Assembly (NCBI RefSeq): GCF_963082655.1
Contig: NC_081552.1
Coordinates: 56,484,737 to 56,548,736, forward strand
Reading direction: 5' to 3'
DNA: 64,000 bases
From: Stomoxys calcitrans
Lineage: Eukaryota > Arthropoda > Insecta > Diptera > Muscidae
The notes beneath the pieces were generated by a model, which was not told where the DNA came from, did no database searches, and saw only the letters and a list, made by a program, of their open reading frames with translations. Of this stretch, positions 22,174-34,433 are shown piece after piece. Positions within the stretch are counted from its first letter, which is position 1. Each line of letters opens with the position of its first letter. A program made the position numbers and the translations under genes.

Positions 22174-22815
22174 CAATTTGGCTTAGATCGGTCCACTTGG
22201 ATATAGCTGTCATATAGACGAATATCTCGATTTAAGGTTTTGGGGGCCAAAAAAGTCCCACTTATAATCCGATTTCATCGAAATTTGAGTTATGTTAGGC
22301 TCTTCGAGTTTTTTCTGCAACTTGGCCCAAAGCGATGCAGATTTGGATTTAGCTGCCATATAGTCTTGGCCACATAAAAGGCGCATTTATAATCCGATTT
22401 CACTGAAATTTAACACTGTGACTTATGTTAGGCTTTTCAACACCCGTGTCGTATATGGTTCAGATCGGTTTTTTTGGACAATGATTTGTACTTCCTAGTA
22501 TTTGGTTCAAATCGGAACATATATCGATATATTGGGTTGCCCAAAAAGTAATTGCGGATTTTTCATATAGTCGGCGTTGACAAATTTTTTCACAGCTTGT
22601 GACTCTGTAATTGCATTCTTTCTTCTGTCAGTTATCAGCTATTACTTTTAGCTTGCTTTAGAAAAAAAAGTGTAAAAAAGTACATTTGATTAAAGTTCAT
22701 CCTAAGTTTTATTAAAAATGCATTTACTTTCTTTTAAAAAATCCGCAATTACTTTTTGGGCAACCCAATAGCTGCTATGGGGCATAAGGTATGCATTTTT
22801 CAACGAATTTTGACG
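22174..22815 (+). mobile_element. DINE family A, 5' truncated arm of inverted pair
   Basis: Three units, then GGGGCATAAGGTATGCATTT and GAATTTTGACGAA, where the sequence reverses into the copy at 22816. A mariner MITE at 22532-22768 splits it at TCGATATA|GCTGCTATGG. Confidence 0.8.
22532..22768 (+). mobile_element. mariner-derived MITE, 237 bp
   Basis: Ends TTGGGTTGCCCAAAAAGTAA and TTACTTTTTGGGCAACCCAA, flanked by TA at 22530-22531 and 22769-22770. The interior consists only of the two ends of the mariner at 8800-9748 in the opposite orientation, including CAGTTATCAGCTATTAC and AAATGCATTTACTTTC. No transposase remains. Confidence 0.93.
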
Positions 22816-23647
22816 AACGGCCGGGCCGAACTTTAGATACCCACCACCTCGGGTATATATTAAAACAACCTCTCGTCAAAATCCAGTGAAAAATGCATAC
22901 CTTATGCCCCATAGCAACTATATCGAAATATTTTCCAATTTGGATCAAATACTTATAAGTACAAATTGAACAATGACTTGTTCGATTGTGTAAAAAAACA
23001 TTGGTCTTTTTAGTAGCTATATCTAAAAATAAACCAATCTGAACCATATATGACACGGATGTCGAAAATCCCAACATAAGTCACGGTGTCAAATTTCAGT
23101 GAAATCGGATTATAAATACGCCTTTTATGGGGCCAAGATTTTAAAGCGAGATATCGGTGTACATGGTACCTATATCCAAATCTGGGCCGATCTGGGCCAA
23201 GTTGCCGAAAAATATCGAAGGGCCTAACAGAACTCACTGTTCCAAATTTGGGGGAAATCGGACAGTAAATGTGCCTTTTATGGCCCCAAAACCTTAAATC
23301 GAGAGATCGGTGTATATGGTAGCTATATCCAAATCTGAACCGATCTGGGCCAAATTCAAAAAAGACGTCGAAGGGTCTAACACAACTCACTGTCATAAAT
23401 CTTAGCAAAATCGGATAATAAATGTGGCTTTTATGGGCCTAAGATCCTAAATCAGCGAATCGATCTATATGGGGTCTATATCAAGATATAGTCCGATATA
23501 GTCCATCTTCGAACTTAACCTGCTTATGGACAAAAAAGAATCTGTGCAAAATTTCAGCTCAATATACTGTAGCGTGATTTCAACAGACAGACGGGCATGG
23601 CTAGATCGTCTTAGATATTAACGATGATCAAGAATATATATACTTTA
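22816..23647 (-). mobile_element. DINE family A, opposite arm of inverted pair
   Basis: Begins at the hairpin itself (CGGCCGGGCCGAACTTTAG); the ACAAGTAAAAAGGCG tail is missing. Five units, CAGACAGACGGGCATGGC and AAGAATATATATACTTTA follow. It ends where the Helitron CTAG terminus inserted between A and the T of the usual CTTTATAGGG. Confidence 0.85.
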
Positions 23648-26343
23648 CTAGCTGAACCGGACCCGCTTCGCTGCGCCTTCTTTTACTTTGTATGGAACAA
23701 AAATATCCTTTGAATATTTTTTTTCGACAATTCAAGAGCTTATAGTGAAATACCATGCTACAAAAATAATATATGTATATCGCTTGAATAAAAGTGTAAC
23801 AATATAAATGCCTTTATCTGAGTTCCATATGATCTTTATTGTTCTACTATGAATTCGCTTGGAGGGTTTAGGGTCATCTAAGTTTTGATGTTAGATGTAC
23901 CAGATTATTAAAAGATGTTATGTGGGCCCGATATTCTCATATGGATTTTGGTAGTAGGAAGAATCCCAGGCTGGTCGTTGGTTGCTTTAGGCGGTGGTGT
24001 GGACTCCCAGAAACGTGATCCCAAAAGTGGGAATGAATTTCGTGCTCTACTTCCAAATACCTTTCTTATGAACCCCATGTTGCCATGATCGGTATATATG
24101 TATGTTCGATTTAATAGTGTTTTCATTGGTGAGGTGGTCCCAAGAACTCATCACTGAAAAAATATCAGCATCGTGCTCTACTCTCAAACACCATTTATTT
24201 AAATCCCATATGGCCTTAAGTTTAAGGGGAGTTTATGGGATGAGGCATCCCCCAAACAATTGGCCACAAAATTGGTCATCAAATTCGTTTTATAATCTCA
24301 AATACCTTTCATTTGAGCCACATATTGGCATGGTCGGCAAATTTGTCCGAGTTGGGGCTATTTTGGGGAAGAGGCAGAGCCCCACATTTAGCTATCAGAT
24401 TCGAACTCTACTACCAAATACTTTTATTTGGGCCCCATATTGCGATGGTCAGTAAATAATGGCCCAATTAGCCCTGAAAATAAAGTAGCTTGTGCTCTAT
24501 TTCAATATATCTATACATCGTTTATTTGAACCCCATATATTCATTGGCCTCGAAATTGGTTATCAAATTCGTTTTCTAATCTTAAATACCACATATAGGC
24601 ATGGTCGAAAAATGTTTACACTTTGCGGGGTGTTTTGGGAAAGGGGTGATGTCCTAAACACATGGTCCTAAATTTGGATATCAATTACGTATTCTACTCC
24701 CAAATACCTATATTTGAGCCCCATTTTGCGATGCTCACTAAAAAATTGCTGCTTGTGGGGTATTTTGGGTATCAATTCTTGCATAAATGGGTATCAATTC
24801 TTGCTCTACCCCCCAATTCCTTTCATATAAGCTCCACATTAACATGGTCGGTAAATATGGCCGATTTAAGGGTGTTTTGTGTGGTGTGGTCACCCAAACA
24901 CTAAGCCCGGAAAATATATCAGCAACGTGCTCTATTCTCATATATCTATATATGATTTATTTGAACCCCATATTGCCCTTGGATTCAAATTGGATATCAA
25001 ATTCGTTTTCAAATCTCATTTAAACTCCTTATTGCTAGTCAGCAAATAAGTCCGGTTTGTGGTATTGGCCCTTAAAACTATAAATATTTAGTTTCACTCT
25101 ATTTACGACCCAAATTGTCTTGGTGAGCAAATACGTCCTATTTGGGGTTGTTATGGTGGTGCAACGTCCCCTGGACAGTTGGTCCCTAATGTTGATATCA
25201 GATACGTGGTCTACTCCCAAATACCTTTAATTTGAACCCCATATTTCCTAGTCGGCAAACGTGACCGGCTTGGGGGTGTTTTAGGGGATGAGCGGCCACT
25301 CAGTGAGTTGGCCTTGAAAATATATATCGGATTCGTGTTCCACTTTAAAAAACCTCTTATTTGAGCCTCATATTGCTAAAGTCAGAAAATACCTACTATT
25401 TGGGTGGTGTTGTGGGGGTGGGGTGGCCCCATAGACACTTTTCCCAAATATTGATATCAGATTCGTGCTTTACTCCCAAAGACCTTTCATTTAAGTTTGT
25501 GCCCTCGGGGGATGGGGAGAGGCGTCCCCCCAAACACTCGGTCTAATATTTGGATATCAGATTCTCATTCTACACTCAAATACCTTTTATTTAAGCCCCA
25601 TATTCCCATGGGCAGTAAATAAATCCTGTTTGGGGGGTGATTTTGGGAAGGGGTCCACCTCCCCTGTCCCCTTTCGAGGAGGTGTTTTGGGACAGGCGGA
25701 CCCCCAAACACCTTTTATTTAAGCCCCATATTCCCATGGTCAGTGAATAAGTCCAGTTTGGGGGGTGTTTTGGGGAAGGGGTGGACCCCCAGAAACGTGG
25801 GGCCGCATTTGGATATCATATTCATATTCTACTCGCAAATACCTTTCATTTGAGTTTGGTCGGTATATATGTCCGATTAAGGGGTGTTTTGGGGGTTGGG
25901 GTGGCTCCCTAGCACTTGATTCGACAATTGGATATCAGATACGTTTTCTTATCCTAAATACCTTTCATTTGAGTCCCATTTTGTCGTGATTGGTCTAAAT
26001 ATATGTTTGGTAGGGTTAAGGGTGGGGCAGCCCCCCAAGGTGCCCCATTCATAATTTGGGTATAAAATTTTTAATTTTAAGATAACATATGAGAGCAAAC
26101 GAAATTTCGCTTAAATCGCACCACCCATCTCCGAGATCTGGCATTTCTGAAAATTGTGGTAAGGGAGAGAGTCCGCCCCCACTTCAGATATCAAAATATG
26201 TTGAACTCTATTTTCACCACGGGGTCATTATGCACCATCTGTGAAAATTTCAAGAAAATCGGTTCCGCCGTTTCTGAGTCTACAAGGAACATACAAACAT
26301 ACAAACAAACAAACAAACCTACAAACAAACACAAATTGATTTT
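23648..26343 (-). mobile_element. Non-autonomous Helitron, near full-length, 2.7 kb
   Basis: On the minus strand the 3' end is ..CCGGTTCAGCTAG followed by T. The 5' end is the A-T-rich stretch ending at 26343 (CAAATTGATTTTT), interrupted by a family B DINE. The interior holds imperfect tandem units of variable length. Each has TACCTTTCATTTGAGCCCC, ATATTGCCATGGTCGGTAAA, GGGGTGTTTTGGG and a G-rich stretch, then GGATATCAGATTCG. No Rep or helicase coding is visible, so I call it non-autonomous. Short frames are broken repeats. Assignment to Helitron rests on the termini and the A|T insertion sites. Confidence 0.7.
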
Positions 26344-27499
26344 TATACCCTCCACCACAAGATGGGGGGTATACTAATTTCGTCATTCTGTTTGTAACTA
26401 CTAGAAATATTCGTCTGAGACTCCATAAAGTATATATATTCTTAATCGTCGAGACATTTTATGTCGATCTAGCCATGTCCGTCCGTCCGTCCGTCCGTCT
26501 GTCTGTCGAAAGCACGCTAACTTCCGAAAGAGTAAAACTAGCCGCTTGAAATTTTGCACAAATACTTCTTATTATTGTAGGTCGGTTGGTATTGTAAATG
26601 GGCCATATCGGTCCATGTTTTGATATAGCTGCCATATAAGCCGATCTTGGGTCTTGACTTCTTGAGCCTTTAGAGTGCGCAATTCTTATCCGATTCAAAT
26701 GAAATTTGGCACGACGTGTTTTGTTATTATATCCAACAACTGTGCCAAGTATGGTTCAAATCGGTTCATAACCTGATATAACTGCCATATAAACCGATCT
26801 TGGGTCTTGACTTCTTGAGCCTCTAGAGGGCGCAATTCCTATCCGAATGGAATGGAATTTCGCACGAGGTATTTCGTTATGATATTCAACAACTGTGCCA
26901 AGTATGGTTGAAATCGGTCCATAACCTGATATAGCTGCCATATAAACCGATCTGGGGATTTGACTTCTTGAGCTTTTAGAGGGCGCAATTCCTATCCGAT
27001 TTGGCTGAAATTTAGCATGACGTATTTTATTTTTACTTTCAACAACTGTGTCAAATAAGGTTTAAATCGGTTCATACCTTATATAGCTGCCATGTAAACC
27101 GATTTGGGATCTTGACTTCTTGACCCCTAGAGGTCGCAATTATTATCCGGTATGCCTGAAATTTTGTACGACGGATCCTCTCATGATCATCAACAAACGT
27201 GTTTATTATGGTCTAAATCGGTCTATAGCCCGATACAGATCCCATATAAATCGTTCTCTCTATTGTACTTCGTGAGCCCAAATGGGCACAATTCTTATAC
27301 GAATTGGCTGAAATTTTACACAGGTCTCCAACATATAATTAAATTCCGAACCGGATATCGTTTTAATAGCAGAGCAACTCTTTTCTTATATCCTTTTTAA
27401 CCTAAGAAGAGATGCCGGGAAAAGAACTCGACAAATGCGATCCATGGTGGAGGGTATATAAGATTCGGCCCGGCCGAACTTAGCACGCCTTTACTTGTT
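26344..27499 (+). mobile_element. DINE-1-like element, family B, complete
   Basis: Inserted in the Helitron 5' T run. 5' hairpin TACCCTCCACCACAAGATGG, CCGT tract of eight units, six internal units, GGTGGAGGGTATATAAG, hairpin GGCCCGGCCGAACTTAGC and tail TTTACTTGTT at 27499. Confidence 0.92.
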
Positions 27500-28023
27500 C
27501 AATTTGGCTCAGATCGGTCCAGATTTGGATATAGCTGCAATATAGACCGATCTCTTGATATAAGGTTTTAGGGCCATAAAAGGCTCATTTATTGTTCGAT
27601 TTCGCCGAAATTTGGGACAGTGAGTTGTGTTAGGCTCTTCGACATGTACCTGCAACTTGGATGAAATCGGTCCAGACCGATATCTCGATGAAAAGCCTTG
27701 GCCCAATAAAAGGCGCTTTTATAATCCGATTTCACTGAAATTTGACACTGTGACGTATGCTAGGCTTTTCGACGTCCGTGTCGTTTATGGTTCAGAGCGG
27801 CTTATTTTTAGATATAGCTACTAAAAAGAGCAAAATTTTGTTTTAGACAGTTGAACAATGACTTGTACTTATTAGTATTTGGTCCAAATCGGAACATATT
27901 TCTATATAGCTGCTAGGGGTCATAAGGTATCCATTTTTCCCCGGATTTGACGAAAGGTGGTTTACATATATACCCGAGGTGGTGGGTATCCAAAGTTCGG
28001 TCTGGCCGAACTTAACGCCTTTT
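27500..28023 (+). mobile_element. DINE family A, 5' truncated, copy 1 of duplication
   Basis: About two units, then GGGTCATAAGGTATCCATTT, ACCCGAGGTGGTGGGTATCC, hairpin TTCGGTCTGGCCGAACTT and AACGCCTTTTT. The ACTTGTT tail is lost where the next element's 5' end begins. Confidence 0.85.
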
Positions 28024-29475
28024 TATTATACCCAACACCGAAGGATAGGGGTATATTCATTTTGTCATTCCGTTTGCAACACATCGAAATATCCATTTCC
28101 GACGCTATAAAGTATATATATTCTTGATCAGCGTAAAAATCTAAGACGACCTAGACATGTCCGTCCGTCTGTCTGTTGAAATCACGCTACAGTCTTCAAA
28201 AATAGAGATATTGAGCTGAAACTTTGCACAGATTCTTTTTTTGTCCATAAGCAGGTTAAGTTCGAAGATGGGCTATATCGGACTATATCTTGATTTAGCC
28301 CTCATATAGACCGATCCGCCGATTTAGGGTCTTAGGCCAATAAATGCCATATTTATTATCCGTTTTTGCTGAAATTTGGGACAGTGAGTTATGTTAGGCC
28401 CTTCGACATCCTTCGTCGATTTGGACCAGATCGGTTCAGATTTCGATATTGCTGCCATATAGACCGATCCTGCGATTTAGGGTCTAAGGCCAATAAATGC
28501 CATATTTATTATCCGTTTTTGCTGAAATTTGGGACAGTGAGTTATGTTAGGCCCTTCGACATCCTCCGTCAATTTGGCCCAGATCGGTCCAGATTTGGAT
28601 ATAGCTGCTTTATAGACCGATCCTCAGATTTAGGATTTTAGGCCCACAAAAGCCACATTTATTACCCGATTTTGTTGAAATTTGGGACAGTGAGTAGAGT
28701 TATGCCCTTCGATATCCCTTGTCAATTTGGCTCAGATCGGTCCAGATTTGGATATAGCTCCCATATAGACCGATCTCTCGATTAAAGGTTTTGGGCCCAT
28801 AACAGACGCATTTATTGTCCGATGTGGCCGAAATTAGGGACAGTGGGTTAAATTAAGCCCTTCGACATACTTCTGCAGTATGGCACAGATCGGTTCAGAT
28901 TTGGATATAGCTGCCATATAGCCCAATCTCTTGATCTAAGGATTTGAGGTCATAAAATGCGCGTTTATTGTCCGATGACGCCAAAATTTGGGATGGTGAG
29001 TTGTGTTTGGCCCTCCGATATCCTTTTTAAGTTTGATCCAGATCCGTCCAGGTCTGCCATATAGACCGATATCCCGATTTATAGTCTTGGTTCCATAAAG
29101 TCGCATTTATAATCCGATTTCACTTAAATTTTACACAGTGACTTGTGCTAATCATTTCGACATCCGTTTAGTACATGGTTCAAACCGGTTTAATTTTAGA
29201 TATAGCTACTTAAAAGACCAATATTTTGTTATACGCAAGTGAAAAATGACTTCTACTTATAAGTATTTGGTCTAAATCGGAACATATTTCGATATAGCTG
29301 CTATGGGGCATAAGGTATGCATTTTTCACCGGATTTTGACGAAAGGTGTTTTACATATATACCCGAGGTAATGGGTATCCAAAGTTCGGCCCGGCCGAAC
29401 TTAACGCCTTTTTACTTGTTTGTTATATATAAGATAAGATATTATTGAATTAATAAATTGTTCGCTTTCGGAATC
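27511..29475 (+). repeat. Segmental tandem duplication, copy 1
   Basis: This 1965-bp segment reappears at 29476-31040. It includes two family A copies and the tail TAAGATATTATTGAATTAAT..TTCGCTTTCGG. Offsets measured at several landmarks are all 1965. Confidence 0.88.
28024..29420 (+). mobile_element. DINE family A, complete, copy 1 of duplication
   Basis: 5' hairpin TACCCAACACCGAAGGATAG, CCGTCTGT tract, seven units, and a 3' end with hairpin GGCCCGGCCGAACTTAACG and ACTTGTT. The subterminal ACCCGAGGTAATGGGTATCC carries two changes in the ACCACC inverted repeat. Confidence 0.88.
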
Positions 29476-29988
29476 AGATCAGTCCAGATTTGGATATAGC
29501 TGCAATATAGACCGATCTCTTGATATAAGGTTTTAGGGCCATAAAAGGCTCATTTATTGTTCGATTTCGCCGAAATTTGGGACAGTGAGTTGTGTTAGGC
29601 TCTTCGACATGTACCTGCAACTTGGATGAAATCGGTCCAGACCGATATCTCGATGAAAAGCCTTGGCCCAATAAAAGGCGCTTTTATAATCCGATTTCAC
29701 TGAAATTTGACACTGTGACGTATGCTAGGCTTTTCGACGTCCGTGTCGTTTATGGTTCAGAGCGGCTTATTTTTAGATATAGCTACTAAAAAGAGCAAAA
29801 TTTTGTTTTAGACAGTTGAACAATGACTTGTACTTATTAGTATTTGGTCCAAATCGGAACATATTTCTATATAGCTGCTAGGGGTCATAAGGTATCCATT
29901 TTTCCCCGGATTTGACGAAAGGTGGTTTACATATATACCCGAGGTGGTGGGTATCCAAAGTTCGGTCTGGCCGAACTTAACGCCTTTT
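29476..29988 (+). mobile_element. DINE family A, 5' truncated, copy 2
   Basis: Counterpart of 27511-28023 with very few differences, including the same loss of the ACTTGTT tail at AACGCCTTTTT. Confidence 0.85.
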
Positions 29989-30990
29989 TATTATACCCAC
30001 CACCGAAGGATGGGGGTATATTCATTTTGTCATTCCGTTTGCAACACATCGAAATATCCATTTCCGACGCTATAAAGTATATATATTCTTTTTTGAAATT
30101 TGGGACAGTGAGTTATGTTAGGCCCTTCGACATCCTCCGTCAATTTGGCCCAGATCGGTCCAGATTTGGATATAGCAGCTTTATAGACCGATCCTCAGAT
30201 TTAGGATTTTAGGCCCACAAAAGCCACATTTATTACCCGATTTTGTTGAAATTTGGGACAGTGAGTACAGTTATGCCCTTCGACATCCCTTGTCAATTTG
30301 GCTCAGATCGGTCCAGATTTGGATATAGCTGCCATATAGACCGATCTCTCGATTAAAGGTTTTGGGCTTATAATAGACGCATTTATTGTCCGATGTGGCC
30401 GAAATTAGGGACAGTGGGTTAAATTAAGCCCTTCGACATACTTCTGGAATATGGCACAGATCGGTTCAGATTTGGATATAGCTGCCATATAGCCCAATCT
30501 CTTGATCTAAGGATTTGAGGTCATAAAATGCGCGTTTATTGTCCGATGACGCCAAAATTTGGGATGGTGAGTTGTGTTAGGCCCTCCGATATCCTTTTTA
30601 AGTTTGATCCAGATCCGTCCAGGTCTGCCATATAGACCGATATCCCGATTTATAGTCTTGGTTCCATAAAGTCGCATTTATAATCCGATTTCACTTATAT
30701 TTTACACAGTGACTTATGCTAAGCATTTCGACATCCGTTTAGTGCATGGTTCAAATCGGTTTAATTTTAGATATAGCTACTTAAAAGACCAATATTTTTT
30801 TATACGCAATTGAAAAATGACTTGTACTTATAAGTATTTTGTCAAATCGGAACATATTTCGATATATCTGCTATGGGGCATAAGGTATGCATTTTTCACC
30901 GGATTTTGACGAAAGGTGTTTTACATATATACCCGAGGTGGTGGGTATCCAAAGTTCGGTCCGGCCGAATTTAACGCCTTTTTACTTGTT
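29989..30990 (+). mobile_element. DINE family A, internally deleted, copy 2
   Basis: 5' hairpin TACCCACCACCGAAGGATGG, then the deletion that removes the microsatellite block and two units, then five units and the 3' hairpin TTCGGTCCGGCCGAATTT and ACTTGTT at 30990. Confidence 0.87.
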
Positions 30991-31040
30991 TGTTATATAT
31001 AAGATAAGATATTATTGAATTAATAAATTGTTCGCTTTCG

Positions 31041-31206
31041 GAATTTTAAAGTGACTAAAAGTATGCTTTTTAAACTTCGTTTTCATTCAACAATAACCTA
31101 GGCCTAAATCTTGCCAGACTTTAATTTTGTCTATCTACTGAAATATAGAATAGAACAGAAAGATTTTTTTAAAATAGGACCCCTGTTCTTGCTACCGGAG
31201 TTTTTC
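31041..31206. other. Short repeat-poor spacer
   Basis: Mixed AT-rich sequence between the duplication and a family C copy; nothing recognised. Confidence 0.4.
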
Positions 31207-33265
31207 CTTTCTGTATATATATGGGAGCTTAATATAAATCTAGACCGGTTTTGATGAAATTTGTCATATTGGGACGTCAAAAAAACACCTTATGTTAAAT
31301 TTTGTAAAGATCGGACTATAATTATGGTTTATATAGCTTTAAAAGGCCATATCAGATGAAAGATATGTATAGGAGCTATTTTTATACCCACCACCGAAGG
31401 ATGGGGGTATATTCATTTTGTCATTCCGTTTGCAACACATCGAAACATCCATCTCCGACCCTGTAAAGTATATATATTCTTGATCAGCATAAAAATCTAA
31501 GACGATCTAGACATGTCCGTCCGTCTGTCTGTTGAAATCACGCTACAGTCTTCAAAAGTAGAGATATTGAGCTGAAATTTTGCACATATTCTTTTTTTGT
31601 CCATACGCAGGTTAAGTTCGAAGATGGGCTATATCGGACTATATCTTGATATAGCCCCCATATAGACCGATCCGCCGATTTAGGGTCTTAGGCATATAAA
31701 AGCCACATTTATTATCCGACTTTGCTGAAATTTGGGACAGTGAGTTGTGTTAGGCCCTTCGACATCCTCCTTCAATTTGGCTCAGATCGGTCCAGATTTG
31801 GATATAGCTGCCATATAGACCGATCCTCCAATTTAGAGTCTTAGGCCCATAAAAGCCACATTTATTATCTGATTTTGCTGAAATTCGGGACAGTGAGTTG
31901 TCTTAGGCCCTTTGATATTCTTCATCAATTTGGCTCAGATCGGTCCAAATTTGGATATAGCTGCCATATAGACCGATCTTCCGATTTAGGGCCTTAGTCC
32001 CATAAAAGCCACATTTATTATCCGATTTTGCTAAACTTGGGACAGTCTTAGGCCCCTCGACATCCTTCGTCAATTTGGCACTGATCGGTCCAGATTTGGA
32101 TATAGCTGCCATATAGACCGATCCTCCGTTTTAGGGTTTTAGGCCCATAAAAGTCACATTTATTATCCGATTTTGCTGAAATTTGGTACAGTGAGTTGTG
32201 TTTAGCCCTTCGACATCCTTCGTCAATTTGGCTCAGATCGGTTTAGATTTGGATATAGCATTTATTATCCGATTTTGCTGAAATTAGGTACAGTGAGTTG
32301 TGGTTAGCCCTTCGACATCCTTCGACAATTTGGCTCAGATCGGTCCAGATTTGGATATAGTTGCCAAATAGACCGATATCTCGATTTAAAGTTTTGGCCC
32401 CATAAAAGGCTCATTTATAATCCGATTTCACTGAAATTTGACACAGTGACTTATGTTAGGCGTTTCGAAATCCATGTCGTATGTAGCTCAGATCGGTTTA
32501 TTTTTAGATAAAGCTACTTAAAAGACCAATGTTTTGTTATACACAATTGAACAATGACTTGTACTTATAATTATTTGGTCCAAATATGATCATATTTAGA
32601 TGTAACTGCTATAGGACATAAGGTATGCAATTTTTACTGGATTTTGATGAAAGGTGTTTTACATAAATACCCGAGGTGGTGTGTATCCAAAGTTCGGCCC
32701 GGCCGAACTTAACGCCCTTTTACTTGTTAAAACTCATCCGTTTTGATGAATTTTTCCACACGTATTGGGACGTCAAACGAAACACCTCATGGAGAATTTG
32801 GTAAAAATCGGACCAAGATTGTGGCTTCCATAGCCTCAAAAGAAAGATGAAAGAATTTTATGGGAGCTATATCCAATACTGATCCCATTTTGATGAAATT
32901 TTGCACATATATTAGGACATTGAAATATTTGTAAAAAACGGACCATAACTTTGGCTTTTACAGCCTTAGTAGGCCATATGGAGTAAACGATATATATGGA
33001 ACTTATATCTAGATCCGATCCGATTTTGAAAAAATTTGACATTCGTTTGCAAAAGTGTGGATACATAAGACTTAAAAGGCGACATCGGATGAAAGATGGG
33101 AGCTATATCTAAATCTAAACCAATTTTGACGTCAAAATAGCACCCTATGCTGAACGAATTTTGTAAAGATCGCATCAAAATGGTGGCCTCAACAGCTTTA
33201 AAATTATATATCAGATAAAAGATATATATGGGAGCTACACCTAAAGCTGATACGAATTTCAAGGA
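31207..33265 (-). mobile_element. DINE family C internal array, split by family A
   Basis: Family C units on the minus strand: TATATGGGAGCTTAATAT, GATGAAATTTGTCATATTGG, AAGATCGGACTATAATTATG and CCATATCAGATGAAAG. They stop at AGGAGCTAT (31379) and resume at 32729 with AAAACTCATCCGTTTTGATG, consistent with a single array interrupted by the family A copy. Neither terminus is present. Confidence 0.75.
31380..32728 (+). mobile_element. DINE-1-like element, family A, nested in family C
   Basis: 5' T run and ATACCCACCACCGAAGGATG, CCGTCTGT tract, seven units including one shortened unit at 32258-32350, ACCCGAGGTGGTGTGTATCC, hairpin GGCCCGGCCGAACTTAACG, tail CCCTTTTACTTGTT. Confidence 0.92.
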
Positions 33266-33845
33266 TAATAAATATGGCTGGAATGGGTCTAAGAACTTAA
33301 GTCGGCAGATCATATGGGGGCAATATTAAGATATAGTCCGACATAGCCCGTCTTCGAACTTAACCTGCAAAAGACTTATTGGAAGTCATAACACAACACT
33401 AAGTGCACCACGTGCAAAATTTTAGCAACATCGGAAAAAATTACGGACTGCATTGGCTCAAAATGTCGAATCGGGATATATGGGAGCTATGTTAGGTTAT
33501 TGCACACAGAATACAGATTCGTTGCCTCAACCAATTGTTTTGCCAACCGAATGCTGATGGTTCCCCATACTACGAACGTTTATAAACAGATCGGTTGCGG
33601 CAACAAATGTTGAAATTGAGGTTATTGCTTTATATTTTTTATTGGTACCAAAAATACTACTATATGGAAAAATTAATAGAGCAGACTTTCGGCATATATT
33701 TTATTATGTATGTATGTTTCTTTAATGGGACTAAGATCTTTAATCGGCAGATCGGTCTATATCAAGATATAGTCCGATAAAGCTAATTTGAATTTTGAAC
33801 TTAACCTGCCCATGGACAAAAAAAGTTTCAACTCAATATCTCTTT
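33266..33845 (-). repeat. Mosaic of family A and B fragments
   Basis: 33266-33375 is family A 5'-side (GATATAGTCCGACATAGCCC, GAACTTAACCTGC). 33376-33500 is B2-like (TTGGAAGTCATAAC). 33500-33728 has no DINE motif. 33729-33845 is family A again (CGGCAGATCGGTCTATATCA, GAACTTAACCTGCCCATGG). A possible inverted pair GTTGCCTCAACCAAT / ATCGGTTGCGGCAAC spans 33521-33607. Confidence 0.6.
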
Positions 33846-34035
33846 TTTTACCCTACACAACCATTGTGGTACAGGGTATTATAACTTTGTGTATTTGTTT
33901 GTACAATTTAGCATGAGTAGTTGAAGTCTGACTAGACTTCAACATAGGTTCCATATATTAAAAGTAGTACGTAGACTGGGTGGTTTACGAAATTATATAG
34001 TCGGCTCCGCCCGACTTTTGCCTTTCCTTACTGGT
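33846..34035 (+). mobile_element. Minimal DINE family C, both ends, no 153-bp array
   Basis: 5' hairpin TACCCTACACAACCATTGTG with GTACAGGGTATTATA, about 100 bp of interior including TCTGACTAGACTTCAACAT, then GGGTGGTTTACGAAATTATA, hairpin AGTCGG/CCCGACTT and tail TTTGCCTTTCCTTACTGGT. At about 190 bp it is the smallest two-ended copy here. Confidence 0.8.
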
Positions 34036-34433
34036 GAAAGACTTTCAAATAAGTAAATATCTCCGGCGCACCCTGTACCACTACTCTAGTTTTCTAAATC
34101 AGCTAATTCTATCTCTTAGCATATCTTGCACATGATCTGGTATCTACATACACACTATGCCTGCAACTTAACCAAACATGATACCGAAGTGTAAAGCAAC
34201 AACAAGTTCACATTTTCTCGCAACGCCCGTTTATACGTAGACTCATCTACTTAGAATACACCACACCCAGTTTACATCTTTGGCAAAAACCCGCAATTGC
34301 AATCATGATGACTAGCCAAAGAGTTCTTTGTGGATCATATGTCAATGCCCAATAATGATATTGCTACACTCTCTGTCTCTCTCTCTACCATGCTTATGTT
34401 CATTGTTGACAACCCATTCTTCTGTACAACTGT
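34036..34433. other. Repeat-poor segment, no gene recognised
   Basis: Contains a short CTCTGTCTCTCTCTCTAC tract. No DINE landmark, no long open frame. Candidate host DNA flanking the mariner-type insertion. Confidence 0.5.

Larger units (their letters stand above)
29476..31040 (+). repeat. Segmental tandem duplication, copy 2, internally deleted
   Basis: Matches copy 1 except for a deletion of about 390 bp: TATATATTCTT joins directly to TTTTGAAATTTGGG, removing the counterpart of roughly 28125-28515. It ends at TTCGCTTTCGGAATTTTAAAG, where copy 1 has ..GGAATCAGATC, so the duplication junction lies at CGGAAT. Confidence 0.88.

Noticed and set aside
33521..33607. Small inverted-repeat element (GTTGCCTCAACCAAT / ATCGGTTGCGGCAAC)
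   Set aside because: Imperfect, single occurrence in the window and no target duplication, so not called as a separate mobile element.
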